A DNA stretch of 64,000 nucleotides from NCBI RefSeq assembly GCF_000507245.1, contig NC_023035.1:447001-511000 (forward strand). The letters are read 5' to 3'. Of the stretch, positions 15,584-24,226 are shown in pieces. A program made the translations under genes and the position numbers. Position 1 is the first letter of the stretch. Each line of letters begins with the position of its first letter. Below the pieces are notes generated by a model. That model saw only the letters and a list, made by a program, of their open reading frames with translations. It did no database searches and was not told the DNA's origin. Origin of the DNA: Salinispira pacifica (GTDB lineage: Bacteria > Spirochaetota > Spirochaetia > DSM-27196 > Salinispiraceae).

Positions 15584-16306
15584 TTATTCGGCATCTTCCC
15601 CGGCAGCACTCCTGCCGGCACCACCGGGAACATCAAGGTGAAAAATCACCCTGCCGTCCTCACTGTTCTCCTGTGAAAACCCCCATCCCAATGCAGCGCA
15701 GATTGTCAGAATCAGCTTCATATCCAGGGAGAGCCTTCGATCGTTCATATCCACACCGATCGCCTGCTTTTCCGGCGTTCTTCGAACCAGCTCGCGCATT
15801 TCCCCGGGCCAGGGTTCATCCCCGTAAGAGACCTCAATCCGGACCCATCCCTGAATGACCGGGCAGGGTCGGCTGGAAAGATCTATGCCGCCGCCTTCTC
15901 CGGCTGCAGCTGATCCCTGCTGTAGAAGTGACTGAATTACCCGTTCCAGCCCGTAACTGTCGCAGAACACAGTCAGGGAGTCATCGCAATCCTGAACTAT
16001 TTCGATATCTTTCTCATTCCCTTTTTCATGGAACTGCGCAACCGATGACCAAATAAGGGGCGTCAAAAGAATTTCCTCCTGGCTGGGAAGAGCCCGGTGG
16101 AGCTGGTACTTTCCTATATCGCTGATCACAGCCAGAAGACGAATGCTTCTCCGGGAAACATCCTGCATTACCTGCAGAGTTGTATAATCAGGAAGTTCCC
16201 CGCTGCCGACCTGTGCGGCTATTTCATTCAGCAGATTATTCAGGCTGCCCATGGGAGCGTTCAGATCGTGATTCAGCAGACGGTTTAAATACGCCTGTGT
16301 TTCCAC
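15584..16306 (-). CDS. Degenerate histidine-kinase-like protein
   Basis: An H-box, LLNHDLNAPMGSLNNLLNE, is clear near the amino end, so the protein belongs to the histidine kinase group. The ATP-binding domain looks worn: the N-box position reads SLLQQGSAAA without the asparagine, and the D-x-G box reads SYGDEPWPG. It may bind a partner without phosphorylating. The frame stays open upstream to an ATG at 16477, but that would overlap the membrane protein gene by 121 bases. I prefer the GTG at 16306 with GGGAGGT ten bases before it. It sits on the same strand just after the membrane protein, with which it may form a sensor. Confidence 0.6.
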   Translation of the reverse strand: METQAYLNRLLNHDLNAPMGSLNNLLNEIAAQVGSGELPDYTTLQVMQDVSRRSIRLLAVISDIGKYQLHRALPSQEEILLTPLIWSSVAQFHEKGNEKDIEIVQDCDDSLTVFCDSYGLERVIQSLLQQGSAAAGEGGGIDLSSRPCPVIQGWVRIEVSYGDEPWPGEMRELVRRTPEKQAIGVDMNDRRLSLDMKLILTICAALGWGFSQENSEDGRVIFHLDVPGGAGRSAAGEDAE

Positions 16307-16356
16307 TAATTCAGATACCTCCCGGGGTTGATCACCTGTGCGGATCTGACCCTGCT

Positions 16357-17127
16357 TCAACTCCGTATCTTTGCCGGGGGGTGCGGTTTTTCTGATGGCT
16401 TCTTTGGTGCCTTCTCTGGTTTTTCGGCTGCGTCTTTTGCTGCGGGCTGAAAGACATGCAGATTCATATAGATCCACAGGGGCATGGAGGCGGTCATATA
16501 TAAGGCTGTAAGCCCCAATGACGCATTGCCCTGAATAAAGGCGGAATTCAGTGAAGACAGGCCTGCCAGCAGCGCAGCTGCGGAGATCAGAGCACCCGTA
16601 AGGGGGATGATTGCGGTGATGAGGCCGATTATCAGCAAGGCGGATTTGCCGGTCGGTCCTGCGGTCGGGGATGGAGCGTACAGTGCCCCAAGGGATACAA
16701 GAAGCAGGGCGAACAGCCCGGTGTTGAGAACCAGTACGCCGGCACCATCGATCCCGTTCACCGCAACCAGTGCAAAGAGGGCCGGGACTGCAGCCGCAAG
16801 CACCGGCGGCAACCTCCGGGCTGATGAGACAGCTGCAGACCTGAAACCCAGGGAAAGGATCCCGAACGCAGACAGAGTCAAAGTGTGCAGGGCGGTAATC
16901 ACAAGCCGGGAGATTCCCGCCTCCGTTCCGTGAAGAAAACCGAAAACGAAAAAATACAGGAAGGCGGCCGCCGAAGCCGAAAGGGCGCCGATCCCCGACA
17001 TGATTCCCGCTTTACGTCTTCCCTGAAATCCCGGAGATAGATGCAGGGCTCCCGAGAGAAGCCCTGATATCCCTGCTGCGAGAAACAGAGGAGGTAATGC
17101 ATCCGGTTGAATTCCGGTAAATATCAT
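16357..17127 (-). CDS. Multi-pass membrane protein (putative sensor partner)
   Basis: I do not recognise this 256-residue protein. It shows about seven hydrophobic segments (for example PPLFLAAGISGLLSGALHL, ASAAAFLYFFVFGFLHG, LVITALHTLTLSAFGILSLGF and AALYMTASMPLWIYMNLHVF-like regions) and a lysine/proline-rich cytoplasmic tail. Seven spans followed by a kinase gene recall 7TM-sensor kinases split into two polypeptides. It lies 33 bases after the second ketosynthase on the same strand, so it is probably cotranscribed with it. A frameshift that separates one sensor kinase into two is also possible. Confidence 0.6.
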   Translation of the reverse strand: MIFTGIQPDALPPLFLAAGISGLLSGALHLSPGFQGRRKAGIMSGIGALSASAAAFLYFFVFGFLHGTEAGISRLVITALHTLTLSAFGILSLGFRSAAVSSARRLPPVLAAAVPALFALVAVNGIDGAGVLVLNTGLFALLLVSLGALYAPSPTAGPTGKSALLIIGLITAIIPLTGALISAAALLAGLSSLNSAFIQGNASLGLTALYMTASMPLWIYMNLHVFQPAAKDAAEKPEKAPKKPSEKPHPPAKIRS

Positions 17128-17160
17128 CCTCAGTCCTGGGAGCCTTCCCGAAGGAATAGA

Positions 17161-18408
17161 TTATGAATAGCGGCTGAATACCACGCAGGCGTTCTGTCCG
17201 CCGAACCCGAAGGCGTTGGACAGAAAATGGTCTGCCTTTTTCTCCATTGGCTCTTTTATCACATTATAGTTTATTTCGTCGTCAAGTTCGAATTGATTGA
17301 TGGTGTGGTGGATTACTCCCTGCTCGAAGGATAAAATACCAGCAACCGCTTCTACGGCACTGGCTGCCCCGATGAGGTGGCCGGTCATGCTTTTGGTGCT
17401 GTTGACGGGGATGCTCGAGGCAAGGTCCGCTCCCATGGCACGGTTCACCGCCTGGCATTCGGCCTTGTCCCCGATGGGGGTGGAAGTTCCATGACAGTTG
17501 ATGAAATCAAGCTGCTCGTAGTTCAGCTCCGCCATCTCCACCGCGAGTTCGATGGCCTTGGATGCGCCGATTCCGTCGGGGTGGGGCGCAACCAGATCGT
17601 AGGCGTCGGAGGTGAAGCCGAAGCCGCTGATTTCCGCATAGATATGAGCGCCGCGTTTTTTCGCATGTTCAAGTTCTTCCAGAAACAGAACTCCTGCACC
17701 CTCGCCCATTACAAATCCGTCCCGGCTTTTGTCGAAGGGCCGTGAGGCAGTTTCCGGATCATCATTCCTGGAGGAGAGTGCTCCGATCTGACCGAACCCC
17801 GCCATTGAGGGCTCTGTAGCCACCGCTTCGGTTCCGCCGGTTACCATTGCATCCACCATACCTGTGGCAATCATATTGTATGCCGTTCCCAGTGCATGAT
17901 TGGAACTGGCGCAGGCCGAGTTTACCGAAAAGCTGGGACCGGTGAAGCCGAATTCCATGCTGATCATGGCGCTGGTGGAATTGGGAATTACCGAAGATAC
18001 ATAGAACGGGCTGACTGAGGATAAGCCGCTTTTGGCCATCCGGTTGATCTGCTGATACTGGGTGATAAGTCCCCCGTCACCTGTGCCAACCAGAACCCCC
18101 ACCCGATGGGGTTCCTGATAATTATCCATTCCGGCATCTTTAATCGCCTGGTAACCTGCTATATGACCGAGAATAATATGCCTGTCCAGTCGGCGGGCCA
18201 TTTTCCTCTGGGTAAAATAATCCCTCACATCAGGCAGATCGATTTCCGCCGCAATCTGAACATGGAAATCGCTCAGATCCATATTTTGAGCCTTTCGGGC
18301 TCCGCTTTTACCCTTTACCAGATTCTCCCAGAACTGGGAAACATTGAAACCTATGGGATTCACCGTACCGAGACCGGTAATAACCACTCTACGTTGTTTT
18401 GCTGCCAC
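17161..18408 (-). CDS. Beta-ketoacyl-ACP synthase, FabF type (KS2)
   Basis: The 415-residue protein is a regular FabF-type condensing enzyme. Cys166 (NSACASSN), His306 (NCHGTSTP) and His344 (TKSMTGHLIGAAS) with Lys339 form the triad, and FGFGGQNACVVF closes the chain. It elongates acyl-ACP with malonyl-ACP. I chose the GTG at 18408 with GGGAGG five bases upstream, over an ATG seven codons earlier that would lie before that site. It heads a minus-strand group with a membrane protein and a kinase-like gene and is divergent from the phosphopantetheinyl transferase. It probably supplies elongation for the same acyl line as KS1. Confidence 0.87.
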   Translation of the reverse strand: MAAKQRRVVITGLGTVNPIGFNVSQFWENLVKGKSGARKAQNMDLSDFHVQIAAEIDLPDVRDYFTQRKMARRLDRHIILGHIAGYQAIKDAGMDNYQEPHRVGVLVGTGDGGLITQYQQINRMAKSGLSSVSPFYVSSVIPNSTSAMISMEFGFTGPSFSVNSACASSNHALGTAYNMIATGMVDAMVTGGTEAVATEPSMAGFGQIGALSSRNDDPETASRPFDKSRDGFVMGEGAGVLFLEELEHAKKRGAHIYAEISGFGFTSDAYDLVAPHPDGIGASKAIELAVEMAELNYEQLDFINCHGTSTPIGDKAECQAVNRAMGADLASSIPVNSTKSMTGHLIGAASAVEAVAGILSFEQGVIHHTINQFELDDEINYNVIKEPMEKKADHFLSNAFGFGGQNACVVFSRYS

Positions 18409-18456
18409 ACATCCTCCCTGGGGATCCATTATACTTTGTTACATCCATCGATCCCG

Positions 18457-18467
18457 GAACACTGTTC
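18457..18467. promoter_or_regulatory. GAAC-N3-GTTC dyad in the divergent KS2/PPTase region
   Basis: GAACACTGTTC is a perfect interrupted dyad, flanked symmetrically at a distance by TGTTACA (18438-18444) and its complement TGTAACA (18477-18483). It repeats the pattern at 5138-5148. A minus-strand TATAAT (18433 down to 18428) may be the -10 of the ketosynthase gene, without a good -35. Operator function is inference. Confidence 0.4.
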
Positions 18468-18502
18468 AAAAATGCTTGTAACAGATTACTATACATGCAC
18501 AG

Positions 18503-19189
18503 ATGTTTCAAAGACCAATTGCACAGCTCCTTGTCTATTATTTTCACCGCTACAAAGCATACGCTTCAGACCCTGGCGTCCAGGGGGAACAGACCCCCGG
18601 CAGAATTTGTCTTCGTCTGGCGTTGAACAATGCCTTTTCCCGTTTGGCTCTGCCCCCCCTGGATAATTCCGATACATTTGTCACTGCAGAAGGCGGAAAA
18701 CCGTATCTGCTGCGTTCAGGAGAGGATAAGTTCTTCGGGTTTAACATGAGTGTTTCCGGAGATCACCTGGCCGTGGGGGTAACTGATTACGGCTCCATCG
18801 GTGTGGATATTGAGGCGCGATCAATACCGAGGAAAAAGACCAGTCTTGAAGCCGTAATGATCTACTACTTTCAGGATGATGAGAGATTGTTTGTGCTGGA
18901 TGCTTCGCAAGACGAAGAGGAATTTCTCTGGAGATTTCTCCGGATCTGGACAAGGAAGGAAGCGGCGGTAAAATGTCAGGGAAAAAGCATCGGCAGTCAC
19001 GGGATGCTGGTGAACGGAATGGAGGACTATTGGATCGATGAGGAATCGGGCACATCGGTGGCGATACAGGATGTGTCTTTTCCCGGCGCCCCCCGCCTTC
19101 AGGCCTCTGTGGCTCTGCAATCAGGGGCTCTGCAATCAGGGGGATCACCCCGTCCGATGATTATCGACGGGGATGATCTGAGGCTGTGA
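18503..19189 (+). CDS. 4'-phosphopantetheinyl transferase (Sfp/AcpT type)
   Basis: The 228-residue protein shows the Sfp-family pattern: FNMSVSGDHLAVGV, then GSIGVDIEA, which binds magnesium and CoA, and FLRIWTRKEAAVKCQGKSI about 55 residues later. It transfers the phosphopantetheine arm of CoA to the serine of carrier proteins, so it can activate the cluster's ACP. It is divergent from KS2 across a 94-base region with a shared dyad. Its 3' end contains an in-frame 15-base tandem duplication giving ALQSG twice. The ATG has no strong binding site. A housekeeping AcpS would be shorter, so this looks like a pathway enzyme. Confidence 0.85.
   Translation: MFQRPIAQLLVYYFHRYKAYASDPGVQGEQTPGRICLRLALNNAFSRLALPPLDNSDTFVTAEGGKPYLLRSGEDKFFGFNMSVSGDHLAVGVTDYGSIGVDIEARSIPRKKTSLEAVMIYYFQDDERLFVLDASQDEEEFLWRFLRIWTRKEAAVKCQGKSIGSHGMLVNGMEDYWIDEESGTSVAIQDVSFPGAPRLQASVALQSGALQSGGSPRPMIIDGDDLRL
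19111..19140 (+). repeat. Two-copy 15-bp tandem duplication inside the PPTase gene
   Basis: GGCTCTGCAATCAGG occurs twice in perfect tandem at 19111-19125 and 19126-19140. It is in frame and encodes ALQSG-ALQSG near the carboxyl end, outside the conserved core. It looks like a recent slippage event. Confidence 0.8.
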
Positions 19190-19201
19190 TTCCTGAAAAA
19201 A

Positions 19202-19957
19202 TCAGGCGATGTCCGTGGGAACCTCGGCATTCTTTGCAGCCTGCTGAAGTTTTTTGGAATTCTTCAGGATGCGGAACATCCATCGGTTGATGCGCTGCAT
19301 GAATTTCGGGAGTCCTTTTTCCCGGAGTACGTCGATGAATAGAACCACACGTCGCTCATCGGTTTTATTCCACACCTCGTGGCGGTACGTGTCGTCAAAA
19401 AGGACATCTTCGCCTTCTTTCCAGCTGTACTTTTCTCCGTTCACCAGGATGTAGCATTCCCCCTGGGGGATCATCAATCCCAGATGATAACGGAGCACAG
19501 ACTTGAAGAATCCGTAATGGGGCGGGATGTGCTTGCCACCGTCAATGATGCTGAACATTGCCATGGACACTCTTGGCAGCTGTTGAATGAGCTCCGTGGT
19601 CTTGGGGACCTGTTCGCAGTTGTGGGGCAGCCATTCGTTAAACCCCTTAATAATAAAGGTCCGCCATGCCTTGTCGTCCTTGGCGGAGATAAACTTCTGC
19701 AGCTTATCCACCTCATGGAATTTGGGGATGTTTTCAATGTTCTTCAACACTTCATCCAATTCGGCCCGAATGGTGGTCCAGTTTTCTTTTAACAGCTTGC
19801 TTTCCGGAAATTCCTCCTGAATATTTACGTATGGGGGATTCTTCACAAAGAGTGAGAGAATCCAGGAATAAAGCAAGGCGATAATAAACGGTTCAATAAA
19901 ATAGATCAGAACCAGAAGTAAAACTATAGATGCTAATACTATGAGAGCTGTAAGCAT
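19202..19957 (-). CDS. Aspartyl/asparaginyl beta-hydroxylase-fold enzyme (LpxO-like)
   Basis: This 251-residue protein has a membrane anchor at residues 1-38 and then an Fe(II)/2-oxoglutarate oxygenase domain. HIPPHYGFFKSVLRYHLGL and WKEGEDVLFDDTYRHEVWNKT carry the two iron histidines and the family's RVVLF motif follows. LpxO of this family 2-hydroxylates an acyl chain of lipid A at the membrane, and AspH hydroxylates protein. The membrane anchor favours a lipid. Next to a possible sphingolipid cluster, it could 2-hydroxylate the N-acyl chain, which is inference. I chose the ATG at 19957 with AAAGGAGG seven bases before it. The reaction needs oxygen, which is notable beside anaerobic pathways. 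Confidence 0.75.
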   Translation of the reverse strand: MLTALIVLASIVLLLVLIYFIEPFIIALLYSWILSLFVKNPPYVNIQEEFPESKLLKENWTTIRAELDEVLKNIENIPKFHEVDKLQKFISAKDDKAWRTFIIKGFNEWLPHNCEQVPKTTELIQQLPRVSMAMFSIIDGGKHIPPHYGFFKSVLRYHLGLMIPQGECYILVNGEKYSWKEGEDVLFDDTYRHEVWNKTDERRVVLFIDVLREKGLPKFMQRINRWMFRILKNSKKLQQAAKNAEVPTDIA

Positions 19958-20042
19958 GGAAAATCCTCCTTTTCCATACTCTATGACTCTTCCCATTTCG
20001 AGGCAAGGTATTTCAGCCCATTTCCCGTGAATTGGAAATGAA

Positions 20043-20678
20043 TCAGTTCAGCACTTCCGGCGGTTCACCGCCTTCGGGCACGAATATCATGGCCGCGGAG
20101 TTCATGCAGTAGCGCAGGCCTGTGGGATCCGGGCCGTCAGGAAACACATGACCGATGTGAGAACCGCTGAGACTGTCCACAACCTCGACACGGACCATTC
20201 CCATGGAGTAATCGGGAACAAGATGAACTGCATCAGGGGAGATGGGTTCCCAGAAGCTGGGCCAGCCGGTTCGGGAGTTGTATTTTGTTTCCGAACTGAA
20301 CAAGGGCTGACCTGTTGCCTTTGAGTAATAGGTTCCCTTTTCCTTGTTGCCGTTGTACTCGTTCAGCCACGGACGCTCCGTTCCTTTTTCACGGAGAATT
20401 TCGAAGCTGTGGGAGTCAAGGCGGGACTGCCATTCCCGGGTGCTGAACTGAACCGGGTATTCGAAGTCTTCGGGCAGCTGGGTGATGGGAATCCCGTCAA
20501 TCCGGGAGGGCCAGTTCTCTCTTTCCGGGTTTCCCGTTGCGGGTTCTTCGGTTAGCTCACCGGTTTCACCCCCAGCCGTCTCCCGGTTTCCTTCCGCCTC
20601 CAGAGGCTGCCGGGGTTGGAGCGCAAACACAATAAGCATCAGCAGAACCGGGATATTGAGAATATATGGATACTTCAT
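20043..20678 (-). CDS. msrB: Exported peptide-methionine (R)-S-oxide reductase
   Basis: The catalytic domain (about residues 75-205) has [40 protein letters not shown] and RYCMNSAAM, whose Cys is the reducing residue. The two CxxC pairs that bind zinc in many MsrB proteins are absent, so this is the zinc-free type. The amino end has a hydrophobic signal ([14 protein letters not shown]) and a glutamate-rich linker, so it likely acts outside the cytoplasm. GGGGAGGTTTTT precedes the ATG. It repairs oxidised methionine in proteins. An oxidative-stress protein next to an oxygenase gene fits an organism that meets oxygen. Confidence 0.9.
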   Translation of the reverse strand: MKYPYILNIPVLLMLIVFALQPRQPLEAEGNRETAGGETGELTEEPATGNPERENWPSRIDGIPITQLPEDFEYPVQFSTREWQSRLDSHSFEILREKGTERPWLNEYNGNKEKGTYYSKATGQPLFSSETKYNSRTGWPSFWEPISPDAVHLVPDYSMGMVRVEVVDSLSGSHIGHVFPDGPDPTGLRYCMNSAAMIFVPEGGEPPEVLN

Positions 20679-20972
20679 AAAAACCTCCCCATAGTGCGGG
20701 GATACCCCGCATATATGACTAAAATACTCATGGGACTTGTGAAAAGCAAAATCAATTGAGCCGGAACGGCAGCAGGCCCGGTATCCACGGATAGGGTGCC
20801 CGACGGGTCGGGAGTTCGGCAGGGGTGCAGGGCCCGTGCCTCTGTCGGCGTTGCGCTGATGACATCCAACTTAATATCTGATATTATTCGCCGGTACCAA
20901 GGGGTATAATACGGCATCAGGGTGTAACAGGGGACTTGCGTCATTCCTGAACCATGCCTGTTTAGGTAATTA
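20679..20972. other. Divergent intergenic region between msrB and the GGDEF-EAL gene
   Basis: This 294-base stretch holds a perfect seven-base-pair hairpin with a three-base loop (TGCGGGG, ATA, CCCCGCA) at 20695-20711, in the msrB leader. A plus-strand TATAAT lies at 20905-20910 without a convincing -35 box. I see no gene in it. Confidence 0.5.
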
Positions 20973-23072
20973 ATGGAAAATATATTGAAATTCTCTACAG
21001 GCGGCTTTACTGAGATAATGCTGCCTTCAATAAGTCTCGGTCTTCTCATGTTTACCCTGGTTTTCCATGTCTACCTGATTTCCAAGGAAGGCGGTTGGCA
21101 GAATCTTCTGGCACTGAGTATCAGCCTGGCAGCCATGGCCCTTCCTGTGCTGAATATTTACTGGGTTCTTCAAAAATACGGCACCCAGGTGCCCTACGAC
21201 CCGTTTCTCCTTTACAATCTGAAGCATTATTTTTCCGTAAGCCTTTTTGTCATGCTCCCAATCCATATACATCTCTGGTCCGCACGTTGGGTCTGGAATG
21301 GACAGCTGGTTCAACGGCACCTGGTAAAACCCTCATCCCAGCGCTATCCTCTGATTTTCACAATCTCCGGCGGGGTGCTGCTGATTCTGCTTAATCTGAT
21401 ATTTCCCCAGAGTTTCATCAGTGTAAGTCCCAGAGGACAGTTGCTCTACGGCCCCTTGTTTCACATACGAACCCTTCTTTTTGCCATGGTCACTCTGTAC
21501 ATGGGCATACGGGTGTTCACACTGAGCAGGCGCACACAGAATATTGGATCGGGTATTCCCGTGCTGGTTTCCTTCCTGCTTTTTCTCGGCTTTCAGTCCA
21601 TGGATTTTTTCCGCAGCCTGGGGGGGAGCGATCCATCCCTGACTATTCCCTTACAGCAGTGGTTTTCCACCGGGTTCACCCTGGTAGTTCTTTCCGTAGC
21701 GTTTGCTCAGCTCAGGGAATATCTTGAGCGAGCCGGCAGAACACGGGATGCGGAGGTTGAACTTGCATTTCTGGAAACCCATGATCCTCTCACCGGACTG
21801 GAGAACAGAAGACGGTTTTTCAGCCGCCTTGAGCAGTTATTGACCTCGTTTTCACAGCATGAAGGCAGCAGGGATCTTCCCCTGCATGCAGTGTTCAATA
21901 TTGATATCGACTATTTCAACAACATTAACGACAGCCTGGGAAACGAGGCGGGGAACCTGATTCTCAGGGAGATTACCCTGCGCTTCACCCGGGTTCTTGA
22001 TGATTCGGTTCAACTGTACCGTACCGGCGGAGACGAATTTGCGGTTCTCTACAGGGAGGCTGCGTCGGAACTGGATCTGGCCCTTTTCAGCGAACGCCTC
22101 CTTCAGGAGTTTGAAAAACCGTTCACATACCAATGGCAGTCGGTGTACCTCACCGCAAGCATCGGTATTGCCGTGTTTCCCCGGGACGGTCGAAGCATTG
22201 AGCAGATAACCAGTCACTCCGATCAGGCTCTTCAGGAAGCGAAACTTGACAGGAATACCTACCGATTCTACACCCCGGCAATGCACGAGCGGGCGGTAAC
22301 CAGAATACAGATGATCAACTATCTCAGGCAGGCAGTGGACCGCCGGGAACTCTCCCTGCATTTTCAGCCCCAGCTGGATGTCTCGGGAAAACTGGTGGGA
22401 GCCGAGGCTCTGCTGCGCTGGCAGCATCCGGTGCTAGGTTCGGTGAATCCCGACGAGTTCATCCCGGTGGCTGAAGAGACCGGGTTGATTATCCCCATCG
22501 GAACCTGGGTTATCAGAAAAGCCTGCGAAACCCTGGCCGCATGGCAGAAACGGGGGTTGAATATTCCTGTGAGCGTAAATATCAGTCCAAGACAGCTGAA
22601 AGATGTGAAGCTTCAGCGTACGGTTATCAGCAGCCTTCGGGAACATGGACTCCATCCCTCTCTGCTCCATCTTGAAATCACCGAGAATTCCCTGGTTGAA
22701 AACAAGGAAGGGCTGATCAGCAGGCTGCAGAATCTCAGCGATATCGGTCTGAAATTTTCCATTGATGATTTCGGCACAGGATATTCAAGCCTGAGCTATT
22801 TGAAGCGGCTTCCCATTGCAGAAGTGAAGATTGACCGCTCATTTGTCATAGACCTGCCCTTCGATACCCAGAATACCGCCCTGGTGCAATCCATTATATC
22901 CATGGTTCGGGGCCTGGGGCTGATGGTGGTTGCCGAAGGCGTGGACAGTCTGGAGCAGCTCAACTTCCTGCGGCAGAACGGCTGTCACATTATTCAGGGC
23001 TTCTACCACAGTGAACCTCTCAGCCACGATCATTTTCTGACCTTTGCAGAGGATTATACAAGCGCATCATAA
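20973..23072 (+). CDS. Membrane-bound GGDEF-EAL protein (c-di-GMP turnover)
   Basis: The 699-residue protein has about seven hydrophobic spans in residues 10-245. A GGDEF domain with an intact RTGGDEFAVLY near residue 352 follows, then an EAL domain with AEALLRWQHP near 472, ENSLVENKEG, and DDFGTGYSSLSYLKRLPIAEVKIDRSFV near 595. Both active-site signatures look complete, so it may make or break down cyclic di-GMP. The net direction cannot be read. The membrane part is not a named sensor domain that I recognise. The ATG is preceded only by TTTAGGTAATTA, a weak binding site. It stands alone between divergent and downstream genes. Confidence 0.9.
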   Translation: MENILKFSTGGFTEIMLPSISLGLLMFTLVFHVYLISKEGGWQNLLALSISLAAMALPVLNIYWVLQKYGTQVPYDPFLLYNLKHYFSVSLFVMLPIHIHLWSARWVWNGQLVQRHLVKPSSQRYPLIFTISGGVLLILLNLIFPQSFISVSPRGQLLYGPLFHIRTLLFAMVTLYMGIRVFTLSRRTQNIGSGIPVLVSFLLFLGFQSMDFFRSLGGSDPSLTIPLQQWFSTGFTLVVLSVAFAQLREYLERAGRTRDAEVELAFLETHDPLTGLENRRRFFSRLEQLLTSFSQHEGSRDLPLHAVFNIDIDYFNNINDSLGNEAGNLILREITLRFTRVLDDSVQLYRTGGDEFAVLYREAASELDLALFSERLLQEFEKPFTYQWQSVYLTASIGIAVFPRDGRSIEQITSHSDQALQEAKLDRNTYRFYTPAMHERAVTRIQMINYLRQAVDRRELSLHFQPQLDVSGKLVGAEALLRWQHPVLGSVNPDEFIPVAEETGLIIPIGTWVIRKACETLAAWQKRGLNIPVSVNISPRQLKDVKLQRTVISSLREHGLHPSLLHLEITENSLVENKEGLISRLQNLSDIGLKFSIDDFGTGYSSLSYLKRLPIAEVKIDRSFVIDLPFDTQNTALVQSIISMVRGLGLMVVAEGVDSLEQLNFLRQNGCHIIQGFYHSEPLSHDHFLTFAEDYTSAS

Positions 23073-23167
23073 ACCGCTATACTCCTCTTCTTGATACAAC
23101 CCAACATGGCAGGCTTTTCCCAGACCCAATGATTATCCGGCAATGACCTGCCCCATCAGGAGCATAT

Positions 23168-24226
23168 ATGCATTTTCGAGTTGACGATCTGCGCATTCAG
23201 CAAATCAAGCCCCTCATACCTCCGGCAATTCTCATGGAAGAAATACCATTGGGTGAAACCGCCCAGAGGACGGTGGCAGAGTCCCGAAAGAGCATCGAAA
23301 ATATCATGGACGGCAGAGACAAACGTCTGCTGGTGATTATCGGTCCATGCTCCATTCACGATACCGCTGCAGCCCGGGAATACGGGAAGCTGCTCAGTGC
23401 CGCCAGACAGCGGTTTTCCGATAGTCTGGAGATCGTAATGCGGGTGTATTTTGAGAAACCCCGGACCAGAAAAGGGTGGAAGGGGCTGATCAACGACCCG
23501 TATCTGGACGACAGTTTCCAGATAAACAAGGGCTTGCATCTTGCCCGGAAACTTCTGGTGGACCTTGGAGAGATGGAGCTGCCTGTTGGCTGCGAATTCC
23601 TGGATACCATTACACCCCAGTTTCTGGCGGATGCCGTATCCTGGGGAGCCATCGGCGCCCGGACAACCGAAAGTCAGATTCACCGGGAACTGGCATCGGG
23701 GCTGAGCATGCCGGTGGGTTTCAAAAACGGAACCGACGGAAATGTGAAGATCGCCATCGATGCAATTCACGCCTCGGCCTCTCCCCACCATTTCCTTTCG
23801 GTAACCAAACAGTCGGTTGCCGCCATTGTGGAAACCGGGGGGAATGATTATGCCCATCTCATTCTCCGGGGCGGGAATGACGGTCCCAACTATGACCAGA
23901 AATCCATTGCCGATGCCTGCGGTATCCTGAAAGAGGATGATCTGACTCCTAGGGTGATGGTGGATTGTTCCCATGGCAATTCCATGAAGGATCACCGGAA
24001 GCAGGTTCCCGCAGTCCGGGATCTTGCAAAGCAGATCGCCGGAGGAACGGAGAATATTTTCGGACTGATGATCGAAAGCAATCTGGTGGAGGGGAAACAG
24101 CCCATGGCAGTGCTGGACCAGCTGAAATACGGTCAGAGCGTTACCGATGCCTGCCTGGGCTGGGATGACAGTCTGGGGCTCCTGGAAGAATTAGCCCAGG
24201 CTTCTCTTCAGCGGATGGAAGGGTAA
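23168..24226 (+). CDS. 3-deoxy-7-phosphoheptulonate (DAHP) synthase, AroFGH type
   Basis: This 352-residue type I DAHP synthase condenses phosphoenolpyruvate and erythrose 4-phosphate, the first step of aromatic amino acid synthesis. Typical segments are LLVIIGPCSIHD near residue 55, YFEKPRTRKGWKGLINDPYLD near 95, GARTTESQIHRELASG, FKNGTDGNVKIA and VMVDCSHGNSMKDHRKQ near 265. Length and the amino-terminal regulatory region fit the E. coli AroF/G/H group, which are feedback-inhibited by an aromatic amino acid, but which one applies is unknown. TCAGGAGCATAT precedes the ATG. Its last 36 bases overlap the convergent gene on the other strand. Confidence 0.95.
   Translation: MHFRVDDLRIQQIKPLIPPAILMEEIPLGETAQRTVAESRKSIENIMDGRDKRLLVIIGPCSIHDTAAAREYGKLLSAARQRFSDSLEIVMRVYFEKPRTRKGWKGLINDPYLDDSFQINKGLHLARKLLVDLGEMELPVGCEFLDTITPQFLADAVSWGAIGARTTESQIHRELASGLSMPVGFKNGTDGNVKIAIDAIHASASPHHFLSVTKQSVAAIVETGGNDYAHLILRGGNDGPNYDQKSIADACGILKEDDLTPRVMVDCSHGNSMKDHRKQVPAVRDLAKQIAGGTENIFGLMIESNLVEGKQPMAVLDQLKYGQSVTDACLGWDDSLGLLEELAQASLQRMEG

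Noticed and set aside
20905-20910. TATAAT as a promoter for the GGDEF-EAL gene
   Set aside because: No acceptable -35 sequence is found at 16 to 18 bases upstream, so I listed it only as part of the intergenic description.
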